Shown here: positions 34,081 to 45,680 of the stretch, one piece after another
How positions within the stretch are numbered: position 1 is the stretch's first letter
How the letters are laid out: every line of letters starts with the position of its first letter
From: Allacma fusca
Taxonomy: Eukaryota; Arthropoda; Collembola; Symphypleona; Sminthuridae
Reading direction: 5' to 3'
NCBI GenBank assembly: GCA_947179485.1
Contig: OX359245.1
Location: 37,807,067 to 37,871,066, forward strand
DNA: 64,000 bases
Program-made: the position numbers and the translations under genes
The notes under the pieces: model-generated
Databases searched by the model: none
What the model was told of the DNA's origin: nothing
The model's input: the letters and a program-made list of their open reading frames with translations, nothing else

Positions 34081-34440
34081 TAGGTCCAACTTGACCGTAA
34101 CTTGAACTTGACTATAACTTCAACTCGAACTTGATCTTTATGTATGCATGTCCTGAATTTTACAGTAAACTTGAACATAACTTACACTTGACCTTAACTT
34201 ACAATTGACCTCAACTTACACTTGACCTTAACTTACACTTTACCTTAAACTACACTTGACCTTAACTTACACTTGACCTTAACTTATACTTGACCTTAAC
34301 TTAAACTTGACCTTAACTTACACTTTACCTTAAACTACACTTGAGAGTAACTTACACTTGACCTTAACCTACACTTGATCCCAAATTAAACTTGACCTTA
34401 AATTTAACTTGGCGATTTAAAGTTAAGCCAAACTTAAACT
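34081..34440. repeat. 17-bp minisatellite, ACTTGACCTTAACTTAC unit
   Basis: The 17-mer ACTTGACCTTAACTTAC and variants (ACTTTACCTTAAACTAC, ACTTGAGAGTAACTTAC) are repeated about fifteen times. The core is TTGACC. Confidence 0.9.
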
Positions 34441-35770
34441 TAGACTTTCAGTAGCTCGACACAAGCCCTAAGAATTCTGTACGATCTAAACAAAAAAATC
34501 CAACTCTCAATATTCTCCTTATCTCATAACATTATCATCACGACAATTACGTTCAGAGGAAATAACTGAGTTGAAGCAGAAGTTCAATAATAATTCCCCA
34601 ATCATGACTTTATTGGAGGAGAAACTCCTGCTTCTCACGACCCTAAATCCTCAGTGATTATATGTGAAATGTTACATGAACAAATCCCCTGTCAATACCC
34701 AAAGTAAACTGTAAACAATTTCATAATAAGTCAATAGGGAAAATTTAAGGAGCAAAACCATACAATTTCACGTCAATCACCCAAATAAACTCTGGGCTCT
34801 AAGCTATCATTCCATATTTTAACACAAAATAAATAAGCCCTTTTATCCAAGTCAGTTTTTTCCAAACCCTTAATTTAAAATGCACAAGTACACTTCCAAA
34901 GGTCCTATTAGAATTCCCTCTCCTCACATTTCTGCCAAACGAAAACATATTTATATCAAAAGACAATAAAAGAATCCTCAAAAATTCAGCCCCATTCGAA
35001 TGAATAAAAAATGACTCCGAATGCTTCAAAACCACTAGTAAAAATGCCAAAAAAATACTAAAAATAGCTCGAAACCCCATGAATTTTAAAGCTCTGCCCG
35101 GATATTTTAACCTCACGGGAAAATATGGGGGTGGAAAAATTTTTCCTTAAAATTTTCCCAAAATTTTTAATTTTTTTCATTTAAACAGATTTTTAAAATA
35201 TGCAAACAAATGGATTTGTTTTAAATTTCAGGGGAAAAATATTCTTCGTAAAATCTTGCATGATTGTTTTTTCAAGGGAAAGTTTTTACATACCAGAAAA
35301 ATAGTATTGTTGAAATAAAAGAATGGATATTTGACGCGCTTTTGAACCAGTTGTGTTTTTACCTTGTTGTTGTGTGGAGTAATTACTATAGAGGTGTGTT
35401 CATATGGATTATGTGTATTTGACTGGTTTGGGGCACCAGGCCTTTTGAATGTATTAGGAAAGGAGGGGAGAAAAAGTAATACACAAGTTTGACAAGTCAT
35501 CATTTTGTTTGCGTGTAAAAGTCTCTGTTTAGCATTATAGGATTATGATTGGGCTGTGAGTTGGGCTGATGGCATGCTAATTCCAGTATTAGGTTTCAGG
35601 CCCATAATGACAACAGCATATGCTCCCATGGGAACCAATGCACCTGGTTAAAGGTCTCGCTTCGCAGGAGCTTTCCAATGCCTTTCGTATTGGTTACAAT
35701 TGCACGTACATCCTTATGCATGGTAATTCAGTCATTTCTCCGAACGAGGTACTCTCAAATAACGCTTACG
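34441..35770. other. Intergenic DNA, no gene seen
   Basis: AT-rich. The 105-codon minus frame at 34799-35116 and the 91-codon frame at 35228-35503 have no recognisable domain. Confidence 0.4.
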
Positions 35771-36930
35771 AATAGGGGTCAGACCGGGTCAGGTTTTTAA
35801 ACGGATCGGAGATTGACCAGGGTTTGACCGTGACTCGACCTATAATTTAGCCTGAGCATGACCATTAAATTGACCTAGACCCTATTTGTTACATGAGCTT
35901 GACCTCAGCTTGACCCAAGTCATAACTGTTACATCAGCATGACATGCGCTTGACTTAGACCGTAAATGTTACATGAGTTTGGCCCGAGTTTGAGTTAGAC
36001 CGTAACTGTACATGAGTTTGACCCTATTTTGACCTTGACCGTATCTGTTACAGGATATTGACCTCTGCTTAAGCTAGACCGTAACTTTACATGTGTTTGA
36101 CCGAAGTGTTAGCTAGACCGTAAATAATACATGTGTTTGACCCCAGTTTGACCTAGACCGTAACTGTTGCATGAGGTTGACCTCCACTTGACCCCATAAT
36201 ACCATCTAAACATGTGTAATTAGCAGGCGTGTGTGATTTCAAGGGTTTCAAGTACAGGTCAAGGTAAAGATGACAATTAAAGTAGTAATAATAAACTTTA
36301 AACGCAAATGGTTGACCCGGTTTGACCCCGAACGTGACCCGAAATTCAGCTTAACTTAACCTTAAAACTTTTAAAGAGATAGAAAATCAAGTATGGCAGT
36401 ATCCCTAAGTCTCAATATAAAATCCTGCTCATTTAAATTCCCAGAAACTACCTGAATTTATGTAACTGACCCAAACTGACCCCACTGAACTCAAAACATG
36501 ACCCATAAATGACCTCAAGTGGAATCCAACTTCACTCAAAACATGACCCATAAATGACCTCAAGTGGAATCCAACTTCACTCAAGACACCATAAGAAGAA
36601 TCCACTTGAACTCAAATTCGAACCAAAATTCACTTAAATTTCACTCAAAATTTACTTAAACCTTACCCACAAGTCATACGAAATTGACCCTACAGGGTAT
36701 AAGTTGAAACTCACACTTGACCTGGATTAACCCAAGCTTGACCTGACCTTGACCCTTAAAAACTTTCAAAAATCCCCTTGACTCCACTAAAACCACCCCA
36801 GGTTCAAAATTTTGCCCTACACTCGCATTCAAAAATTGCAAAATTTACAACCTAAGTTTGACCCATTTTGACCTCACAACCCCTAAAGTGACCTAAATTT
36901 GACCTCAGCTTGTAACCCCTCCAAATTGAC
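35771..36930. repeat. Degenerate TTGACC/GACCGTAAC array and a 45-bp duplication
   Basis: Between 35771 and 36200, phrases such as TAGACCGTAACTGTTACATG plus AGTTTGACC recur at roughly 40-45 bp with much drift. Near 36490-36585 a 45-bp unit containing ATGACCCATAAATGACC is duplicated almost exactly. The remainder is rich in TTGACC, TGACCC and their variants. Confidence 0.75.
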
Positions 36931-37940
36931 ACCACACTCACCCAAGAACGTCAAATAGCCTTGAACCTGGCTTCTGTCAAACATTTCAACTCAACTTGAC
37001 CTTTGACCCGATCTCGAAATTTTTTCCGGTCATTGTCCCCGTAAAAATATTCCAGGACTTGACCGAATCCCTGCGTACCCCTCGCTTTGCAATTAGTTTG
37101 GAATTTGGTGCGAGTGAGAGCGTGTGTGCTCTCGTTTCCTTGTAAAGTTTCCGCTATCAATAGCAATTTGTGTCTGACTTGAGGAATGCTCCATTTGACT
37201 GTGAGTTAAAGCTGAAAGTAGAGAAAATAGTTTGGGGCCACTTCCAGGTCACTCCTTTGCTAATGTCCATTTGATATGGTCTGCAATGGAATTCCCGACG
37301 TGGCCTTGTATAGAGCGAGTGAATTAAAATGAAATTAAATTTGTGGTGTGTAATTACGGGGGGAGAGATAGGGCTTGGGACAAAGTGAGAATGAGAGCTT
37401 GAGGTTCTGTCGGGTCTTCACTTGCAGTCAATGCTGAGGATTCCAACTCATCAGGGAAATTACCAAGTCCACCTACGCAGGCCAAGATGAAAGGAATTGC
37501 AGACATGAGACGAGCAATGAGACCGACTCCACCTCAAACTAACTACAAACGGGCTACCACAAAGTCATCCTAGATTAAATAGCAGTTCTGGTCCAGCAAA
37601 ACTATCCTTATAAGCAACCTCACTCAATCTGTCTGTCATCACAGATTCCTTCTATCCGAACTCTTCCTTTTGTACGGAGTGCTCCCACCTATTTCACCAA
37701 CCATAACAGTTTGTAACTCTTGTGCTACATGTAATTAGATTTACGGCAGAAAAATGACAGTTTTATATAAATTGCATCGCCTGCATCGCAAAAAATTATC
37801 TTTAATTTTTAAGAGTAAACAAGACAATTTAATTTCTAATAGATTAGAAAGGCTCGTAGGTACATATGTATTTGCTCGTTGTTATTTGCACTTTTGACCA
37901 TATTTTTAATAATGGTCAATTTTTGTGAACCTGGGAATTT
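36931..37940. other. Intergenic DNA, no gene seen
   Basis: Somewhat richer in GC, with no convincing coding frame. The 71-codon minus frame at 36951-37166 has no recognisable domain. Confidence 0.4.
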
Positions 37941-38470
37941 GACCGATTACGGGCTTTCACTAATGGGGTTCTTCATTGGGTTTACTATTTAGGCCGATTC
38001 GGTATTTAGATCTATTCTGACCGATTAGGGATTTAGAACGATTTTGACCGATTAGGTATTTAGATCGATTCTGACCGATTAGGGATTTAGATCGATTCTG
38101 ACCGATTAGGGATTTAGATCGATTCTGACCGATTAGAGATCTTGACCGATTCTGTCCGATTAGGGATCTTGACCTTGACATTGACGCCCCGTTAGGTATA
38201 TTGATCCATTAGGGATTGACCGATTAGGAATCAAAATCGCTTGCAGATTTTGACTAAATCGGGATGTACACCGATAACGGATTTTGACTGATTAGGGACT
38301 GACCGATTAGGAATCCCAATCGCATATACATTTTGTCTAAATCGGGATTTACACCGACTACAGATTTTTACCGATTAGGGATTGACCGATTAGGACTCCA
38401 AATCGCTTGCAGATTTTGACTAAATCGGGATTTACACCGATTACAGATTTTGACCGATTCAGGATATAAA
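37941..38470. repeat. 27-bp GACCGATTAGGGATTTAGAT array and a longer derived repeat of about 85 bp
   Basis: At 38000-38160 GACCGATTAGGGATTTAGAT plus CGATTCT repeats every 27 bp. At 38200-38460 a longer unit recurs about three times at about 85 bp: TTGACCGATTAGGAATC, AATCGCTTGCAGATTTTGAC, TAAATCGGGATTTACACCGA. The longer unit seems built from the shorter word. The both-strand open frames reflect the period of three. Confidence 0.85.
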
Positions 38471-39590
38471 CGGGGTACAGATTTTTCCAGATTTTCTGAG
38501 TTTTGACCGTACCCGAAAATCAGACGCTTCGCCCCTTCCCAATTCTGACGTGATCGGGCCAACAAAATCGATCGTTATTTATGGGACACCCTATATGTAT
38601 ATAGGGAGACAGTCAAGAGAGACAAGAAATATGTACATATTCGGAAGGAAGGGAAGTCTGAGACGGAATGTTTCTTTCGGAGGAAAAATTTTTGTACAGT
38701 TGAGTTACGCACGGCGGAGCTTTTGCCTTTGCCCTTTCAATAGCACTCACACTCTCACTCCGGACTCTCTCTCTCTCCGGTCCTTTTAAAACTCCTACAT
38801 TTTTGCTGTAAGGCCTTGGTGGTTGGAGTGGATCCGGGAAGAAGATTAAGAGAGGATAATGTAGACAGCGTTTTTATTTATTCCGCTACATCTCCAGCCT
38901 AATTTCCTTGATGTCTCTAGGAAATGATGCTCTCGCGGAGATCATCTTACGCTTGGATATGTCCGCATTAACTTTTATAATTCATAAATCAGGAGATAGG
39001 GAAATGTTTCAAAAATCCACTATTTTTTCCCACATGGACGCACATGCCGGGGAGATGATCACCAAGGAAAATGTCTCCCTTCAGTTTAATATCCCCCTCC
39101 TCAACGCTCCAAATTCAATTTGGCTAATGGGCCTGGAGTGAATATAATTGTCAATTTATTCCCAAGGAGAGGAGAGTCTCCAATGATGCTTTTCGCCGTT
39201 TCTTCGGGTAACGTACATAAGAAAGTTTATCGTAATTTTTCATTGAGATTAGGGCTCTTACATTCCCCCCTGGTTAATAGCATTGTAATAAGTGGGTTTA
39301 TTACGGGGATGGTAATCGTGGTTTGTCTAACATGGGGAAATTGCGGGTTGTTATTTTGGATGGGACATTTGTTATGTAGGCATTTTTGCAAGGTATGGTC
39401 TTCGGAGCTTTTTGATTGGTGGACGGAATTAGCCAATTGGGGGCTTCGCGGTGATGGGTTAATAGCATTTCGTGAGTGGGAAAATATTAATGTTAGGACG
39501 TTTAGTATGAGATTGTTTGGAAGGAGGGTCAACTTGAGGTCAAGTTTAGGTCAAGTGCGAAATTCATGAACAGAAATTATTATTACAGCT
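38471..39590. other. Unique DNA with a 149-codon open frame, no recognised gene
   Basis: The plus frame 39120-39569 (first ATG near 39183) is the longest non-repeat frame outside Toll. It encodes a Trp- and Leu-rich sequence I do not recognise. No splice signals or codon bias support it, so I treat it as a chance frame. (CT) motifs lie at about 38766-38780. Confidence 0.3.
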
Positions 39591-40360
39591 CAAGGCTTAA
39601 TTCGAGTTGGAGTTGAAGTTTAAATTCGAGTTGGGGTTGAAGTTTAAATTTGAGTTGGAGTTGTGATTGAAGTTTAAATTGGAGTTGGAGTTCGGGTTGA
39701 AGTTTAAATTGGAGTTGGAGTTCGGGTTGAAGTTTAAATTATAGTTGGAGTTCAAGTTCAAGTTCGAATTGGAATTCAAGTTTAAACTAGAGTTGGAGTT
39801 CAAGTTTACATTTGAGTTGGAGTTGACGTTTAAATTTGAATTGGAGCTGAAGTTAAAATTTAAGTTGGAGTTCAAGTTTATATTTAAGTTGGAGTTCAAG
39901 TCTAATTTGAGTTGGAATTCAAGTTTAAATTCAAGTTGGAATTCAAGTTTAAATTCAAGTTGGAATTCAAGTTTAAATTCAAGTTGGAATTCAAGTTTAA
40001 ATTCAAGTTGGAATTCAAGTTTAAATTCAAGTTTAAATTCAAGTTGGAATTCAAGTTTAAATTCAAGTTGGAATTCAAGTTGGAATTCAAGTTTAAATTC
40101 AAGTTGGAATTCAAGTTGGAATTCAAGTTGGAATTCAAGTTTAAATTCAAGTTTAAATTCTAGTTGGAATTCAAGTTTAAATTTAAGTTGGAATTCAAGT
40201 TGGAATTCAAGTTTAAATTCTAGTTGGAATTCAAGTTGGAATTCAAGTTTAAATTCTAGTTGGAATTCAAGTTTAAATTCAAGTTGGAATTCAAGTTTAA
40301 ATTCAAGTTTAAATTCAAGTTGGTGTTCATTTTATATTTGAATTAACTTCAATTTTTTCA
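39591..40360. repeat. 12-bp array built from two words
   Basis: From about 39909 to 40332 the DNA is almost entirely two 12-mers, AAGTTGGAATTC (W) and AAGTTTAAATTC (L), about 36 units in all. The order is WLWLWLWLWLLWLWWLWWWLLWLWWLWWLWLWLLW, not strict alternation. The region 39591-39908 holds looser relatives (GAGTTGGAGTTCGGGTTGA). Twelve is a multiple of three, so long frames open on both strands (Ser-Trp-Asn/Ser-Leu-Asn on plus, Asn-Leu on minus). These are not genes. Confidence 0.95.
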
Positions 40361-40780
40361 TTTTATGCTTGAAATAAATTTCAAGTGAAGTTTGGTTTCA
40401 AGTTTGAATTACATTAAAATTTCGGTTTGTTCTCAAATTGAAATCACATTTTGAGTTCCGTTTAAAATTCAAATTTGACCCAAACTTGAAGTTTCGCATT
40501 TTAAGGCATAAGTTCACGTCCGGGTATTTCTAAGTTGAAGTTTGAGATTCCAAATTAATTTCAAGTCTGGGCTCAAGTTTAAGTATCAATATTGAGCAGT
40601 TTCAAATTTAAACTTGATTATAAGTTTGAATTCAATAGGAATATCAAGTATGAGCTCTAGTTTCAAGTTTTGAATTTTTTTTAGTTAATTTTTTAATTTT
40701 GAATTTAAATTAAGCTGAAGTTTATGTGCAAGTGTAATTTTAAAATGAATTTCAAGTTTGAGTAGAATTGCTGTACCAGT
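40361..40780. repeat. Degenerate flank of the 12-bp array
   Basis: Loose AAGTTTGAATT and TTTCAAGTTT words with no fixed period. Probably decayed units. Confidence 0.5.
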
Positions 40781-41490
40781 TGGAATTTTATTGTAGATTT
40801 GAATCTATCAGAGTTTTTAACAATTATTCGGGGCTAAGTACCGTAGTCTCATAGAGGGTGGAATTAACGAGAATATTTTGAATGGGAAGTAGTCCAGATG
40901 TGATGAGAATTGTTGGGAGGCTGCGTGTACTCTCAAGTGACTGATTTAAATGTGGATTTGAGAGGCTAAAAAGGCTGTCAAGTGTAAAGTGACAAGTGCA
41001 CATCTCTTACTTCGCATTACATTTATATCGGAGTTTTGTTTATGAATGAAATGCTTGGATTTGACTCACAATTGACTCCTTGGATTTAATAGAAGCACGA
41101 TCGTGCCTTACCACCCTCCGTCCCTATTCTTCCTCATCTCCACATCAATTCCTGAGTCTTTGTAATCCTCAGACCTATCATCACATGGGAAGTCAATGGA
41201 TTTCAAAGGGCAAGAGTGGGCATAATAAAAGCCTACAAGAATATCATCATCTTCTTACAAACACAATATCATTCACACGTCATGCCTCAGCTCCTTCCCA
41301 AACTCCAATCCACCGTTCCTTTTCAGGGCAACTCAAGTGCGGAGTCTTTCCTAAAACTCAGACGCTCCTTCACTTCAAGAGTTTCCCAATTACAGTGGAC
41401 CATCCATATAGTAGACTGGGCTGAGAGTCGACTCACTCCAGAGAATTTCTTATGGAATGCTTTAAAGCTACCGTTTGAATTCAGGGGAAT
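40781..41490. other. Intergenic DNA, no gene seen
   Basis: The plus frame 41080-41424 (114 codons) is Ser/His/Pro-rich without a recognisable domain. Confidence 0.35.
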
Positions 41491-42290
41491 ATTATAAGAC
41501 GCCTGAAGTGAGAGGTCAAGTGGAGGTCAAGTAGGACGTACCTTACTGGAATTTCATAGAAATTTCAATGTAAATTCGGAGGCAAAGAGGTCAAGTGTGG
41601 GTAATGTAAAAGGGAATTATGTATCCACTGGGTACATGCTTAAGGTCAAGTGGGAGTGAATGTGAGGTCAAGTAAAAGTAAAACGAAGGTCAAGTGCATT
41701 TAACGTAAGGTCAAGTTTGGTCAAGTGGAATATTGGAATGCCAAGCCATAGAAAGCCTAAAAAATCAAGTATAGGTCAAGTAAAGGCATACTCGAGGTCA
41801 AATTTAAGTAACTATATGGTCAAGTGAGGCTAAATTCAAGGTCAAGTGGCGGTCAAGACGATGTCCAATGTCAGGGCATAAATCTCATAATATGTAAACT
41901 AGGATCAAATTTCAATCAACTACGAAGCAACACTTGAGGCCGAAAGTTCTTGAAATTCAAGTCAAAGAAGGTCAAGTCTAATACGGACATACGCTATTCG
42001 AGTGAACTTCAAGTAAGATCAGACTTCATTTGCGGATGCATTGAATCTAAAGCTGACTTCACGTTCGAAATAAATTGTATGGGGAAATTTCAAGAAACTT
42101 CAATACTTCCATTTGAGGTCAAGTGAAGGTCAAGTGTTAATTTAATTTTCAACTCAAATTACACTTCAATTTAAGTATTCAAGACTATCTTTTCAACTTA
42201 AGACTTTAATTTAAGACTAACTTAAACCACAATTTACTTCTGAATCAAATTGAAGGTCAAGTAAGAGTACCCCTACGGTCAAGTAAGACA
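41491..42290. repeat. Dispersed GGTCAAGT words without a fixed period
   Basis: AGGTCAAGTG or a variant occurs more than fifteen times in about 800 bp, at irregular 15-60 bp spacing. It may be a very old tandem array. Confidence 0.7.
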
Positions 42291-43866
42291 ACTCAAACGT
42301 TTTCAATATAGCAAAGTTATATCCAACGGAGTTGCTCCATCATCCCTAAATGACTGTAAGAATTATTTACATTCCAATTGAAGCCTTGTCTCCTCAAAGC
42401 TCCCAAGAACCCATGTTAACATAAGGGTATCGTATATGCTAACAATAGTAATTTTTCCATCTCATAGCTCTCTCAAGTTGATAATCACCCTCTGCTGAGG
42501 ACTCACACACAGCAGTCCCTCCTAGCTCCAGAACAGCTCTTATTTACACTTGAAACAGGGGGAAAAAACTCGTACAATACATTAACACTTGTCTCTTGAC
42601 ACTGTACAAATTCTAATGAAATCCTCAAATATTCCATTGTTAGAATTATTCCCACTGTAGATTTAATCCCTTGGAGTTACACCTTTTGCCTTGTTAACCC
42701 TTGCAAAAAAAAACAACAAAAATAAAACATTTCTTCTCAACTTTAGAAAATTATCCTAAAATATGCTTCTGAAAAAAAACAGCCCAATTGCAGAAAATTA
42801 TCGAAAAAATTCCCAATTCCAGAAAATCTCTGCATTTTAGCCCTGAACATCTGGTAAATTTTAGGATATTTTTCTGAGAAACACATGAAATTTTCAATTG
42901 AAAATATCCCAAGGAAATGGAAGAGTGAAGTTGGGCCTGAATACATTGAAAACACTTGCTGCTCCTGAGCAAAGGAACAATAACGATTTCTCCCAGGCTC
43001 TACACGTACTACGTACATACATAGTGCATACGTGCCAATGGCTCTGACCCTACCCGGCTCCTGATTTTGGATTCAAGTGACGGGAACTATTAGGGAAGGA
43101 ATGTTCGGGGCTTATTCCTCGGAAGGAGACAAATCTCACGTAACTCTTTCCCAATCCCTTGACTCCTGCTCATGCCCAAATTTTTATTGATAATGCTCCT
43201 CTCTGGTCTCTTCCCAGGGCTTTGTACTCCTCAGGACCTATTGTGTTTGTCCCATGGGCTCATGTGGCGCGGGAACTTAAATATCTCAAGAGTCGAATAT
43301 AGCTCTGGTGCTGACTGAGTTGACCCAAAAAAAAGAAACTCTCTCCGAAAACTCTGGTCAATAAAAGAACCAAAGGGGAGAAGTACAATGGAACAGCCTC
43401 CTATAGAGCGTCCATTAATAACTTCCTATAGGAATGATAGCGTATCACATTCTATACGAAACATATTCTAAGGACACTCTAAATGTCACAGGCATCCTTG
43501 GAGCTCAGAGTTGGAGGAAAAAAAATTGAAAAAATTGTTTCTTCCTGGAAAGCTCAACCTCTGCACAAGAACAACATTGAGCTTGTGATCTCTTTATAAA
43601 ACAAGGGATCTTATCCAAACTAATCTCCAAAGATGAATTTTTTAGAATTTCATTAGTACTAAGCTATAGTCACATGAAATAGCTGGCTAATGAATCAATT
43701 AAATTGTATAAATCTATTATCAAAGTATTTTTTGAGATTTGTCCTGGGATGATGTATAAACCCAAGGAACTTGTTCCCAGAGAACATGACACACTTGATT
43801 AGCACGCAAGAGTTTCCAGTAGCAAAATAACTTCACACTTTGAGAACCAGTTTAAGAATTAGCATT
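42291..43866. other. Intergenic DNA, no gene seen
   Basis: AT-rich and unique-looking. The frames of 91 and 73 codons at 42743-43018 overlap each other and have no domain. Confidence 0.4.
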
Positions 43867-44310
43867 TGAGATACTGGTCATTGGGATTGCGAGATTACTT
43901 CGGACTTGATAGTGTGACTGATAGTAATTACGCAAAATATTTAACGCTTGAAGATTTAAGTTGCAACTTGTCTTTTATTGAGGATTGATTTTATTTGCCG
44001 TGATCATCTAGTGGTTAGAACATTACTTGGAGATGGGTATTTTACACAAGCTGTAACTTGTGAATTTCTGAATTCAAAACGTAAGAGAAGAATTGGCAGC
44101 TGAGATACTGGTCATTGGGATTGGGAGATTACTTCGGACTTGATAGTGTGACTGATAATAATTACGCAAAGTATTTAACGCTTGAAGATTTAATTTGCAA
44201 CTTGTCTTTTTCAGGATTGATTGTATTTGCCGTGATCATCTAGTGGTTAGAACATTACTTTGAGATTGGTTTTTTATACAAGCTGCAACTTGTGAATTTC
44301 GGTGGTTAAA
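43867..44310 (+). repeat. Tandem duplication of about 233 bp, each copy with a tRNA-His 5'-half-like box
   Basis: TGAGATACTGGTCATTGGGA starts at 43867 and 44101, and the two copies stay highly similar for about 200 bp. Each holds a box, at 43997-44024 and 44229-44256, reading GCCGTGATCATCTAGTGG then TTAGAACATT. The first 25 bases match tRNA-His at 23 positions as I recall the gene. No anticodon arm, TΨC arm or 3' acceptor strand follows. The AT-rich upstream is TTTTATTT or TGTATTT. Confidence 0.9.
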
Positions 44311-45240
44311 ATGTGGAGTTCAGATGAGCCTGCCATATTTGTTGGTTGTGGAGAGGATTTCCAAGGTTGAGCGCCGAAGTTATGAAACTGAAGTTAAGCA
44401 AATTGTAAACATGTCATTTCACATGTGCATTGACGTTTTACTAAAATAAGGATTTCAGATAAAAGTTATTTGTTTTAACTGCTGTGAATACTATGCTTTA
44501 GCTAATGCTTACTGTACTAAACGTGATCTATCCTAAAAGGAGATAATTGTTAGGCATCACTCTAAACTTAGCTTCTGAAGAAGTTTGGTGCTAGTCTGGC
44601 TTTGTCTACGTTTACGTTCTCCGACGTTATATTCCCTTTGAATAAATTTTAAGTACAGTTGTGCTATTGAAACCAAATATGTATCTGTAGATGGAGTTTA
44701 TCGCGTTGCGCTGAGTTATTTGACAAAAAACAGTTTCATTAAATAACGGTCAATAGGGATTTGTAGCAAAATCAATTTCAGAGAGTTCTGGTTTCCTTGA
44801 AATGCGATATAGTCAATAAGAAACTGTTAACAATTATTATTGTGTATATATTTAATGGCATGCTGGATCATTCAGTGTTGTTTTTAGTGGGGTTGATGTA
44901 ACTTAGTGGCGAAATTAGGATATTAGAAGGGACTTTTGTTGATATTTTTTAAGTTTTTTACACTGTGTATAGTAAAGTGCTTTTTGAGGGGTAATCCTTT
45001 GGAGGCGATGGAATCCCAAATATTTTCGGAAGAATGGGCTCAGAATTCAAAGTATTTTCACGAAATGTTCCACTCTTGGAATTCTAAGTGGATTCTATAA
45101 GGCATGTGTATGGAATCTATGGTGTATTGTAGGAGGTATCATTTTTTTCCTTTCTTGCTTTTTTCCTGTCAACTTGGGTATAAATTTGCAGGGTACAAAA
45201 ATTAATGTTTTTATAAAATTTCAAAATCTGCTTTATTTGG
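44311..45240. other. Intergenic DNA, possible decayed box copies
   Basis: ACGTGATCTATCC near 44521 and GATGTAACTTAGTGGCGAAA near 44894 resemble the upstream boxes weakly and may be decayed copies. Otherwise nothing seen. Confidence 0.3.
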
Positions 45241-45680
45241 TACTATTTTCAGGGAAATTCAAAGCGTGCTATTTTTACGTGAATTGCAAAACTCGGTATT
45301 CAAATATGAAAAGCAAAACACGCTATTTTTAGGTGAAATGCAAAACATGCTATTTTTACGTGAAAAACAAAACACGCTATTTTTAGGTGAAATGCAAAAC
45401 ATGCTATTTTTACGTGAAAAACAAAACACGCTATTTTTAGGTGAAATGCAAAACACACTATTTTTACGTGAAATACAAAACACGTTATTTTTACGTGAAA
45501 TGCAAAACACGCTATTTTTAGATGAAATGCCAAACGTGATATTTTTAGGCGAAATGCAAAACACACTATTTTAAGGTGAAATGCAAAACACGCTATTTTT
45601 AGGTGAAATGCCAATAGCGATATTTTTAAGGCGAAATGCAAAAAGTACTAATTTTAGAGATCATGCAAAAGCTGATAAAA
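45241..45680. repeat. 27-bp minisatellite, CGCTATTTTTAGGTGAAATG unit
   Basis: About fourteen units of AAACACGCTATTTTTAGGTG plus AAATGCA, with TTTTTAGG and TTTTTACG variants. The 27-bp period explains the frames of about 100 codons open on both strands. Confidence 0.92.

Noticed and set aside
38589-38606. Near-palindrome CCCTATATGTATATAGGG
   Set aside because: Short, isolated and AT-rich. No second copy and no transposon ends were seen nearby.
39120-39569. 149-codon plus-strand frame as a gene
   Set aside because: It begins at a non-ATG codon, has no recognisable domain, and the overlapping minus frame is also open for about 100 codons.
39745-40341. 198-codon Ser/Trp/Asn-rich frame as a silk- or glue-like protein
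   Set aside because: It is the translation of the two 12-bp words. The reverse strand and another plus frame are equally open, with no signal peptide or splice context.
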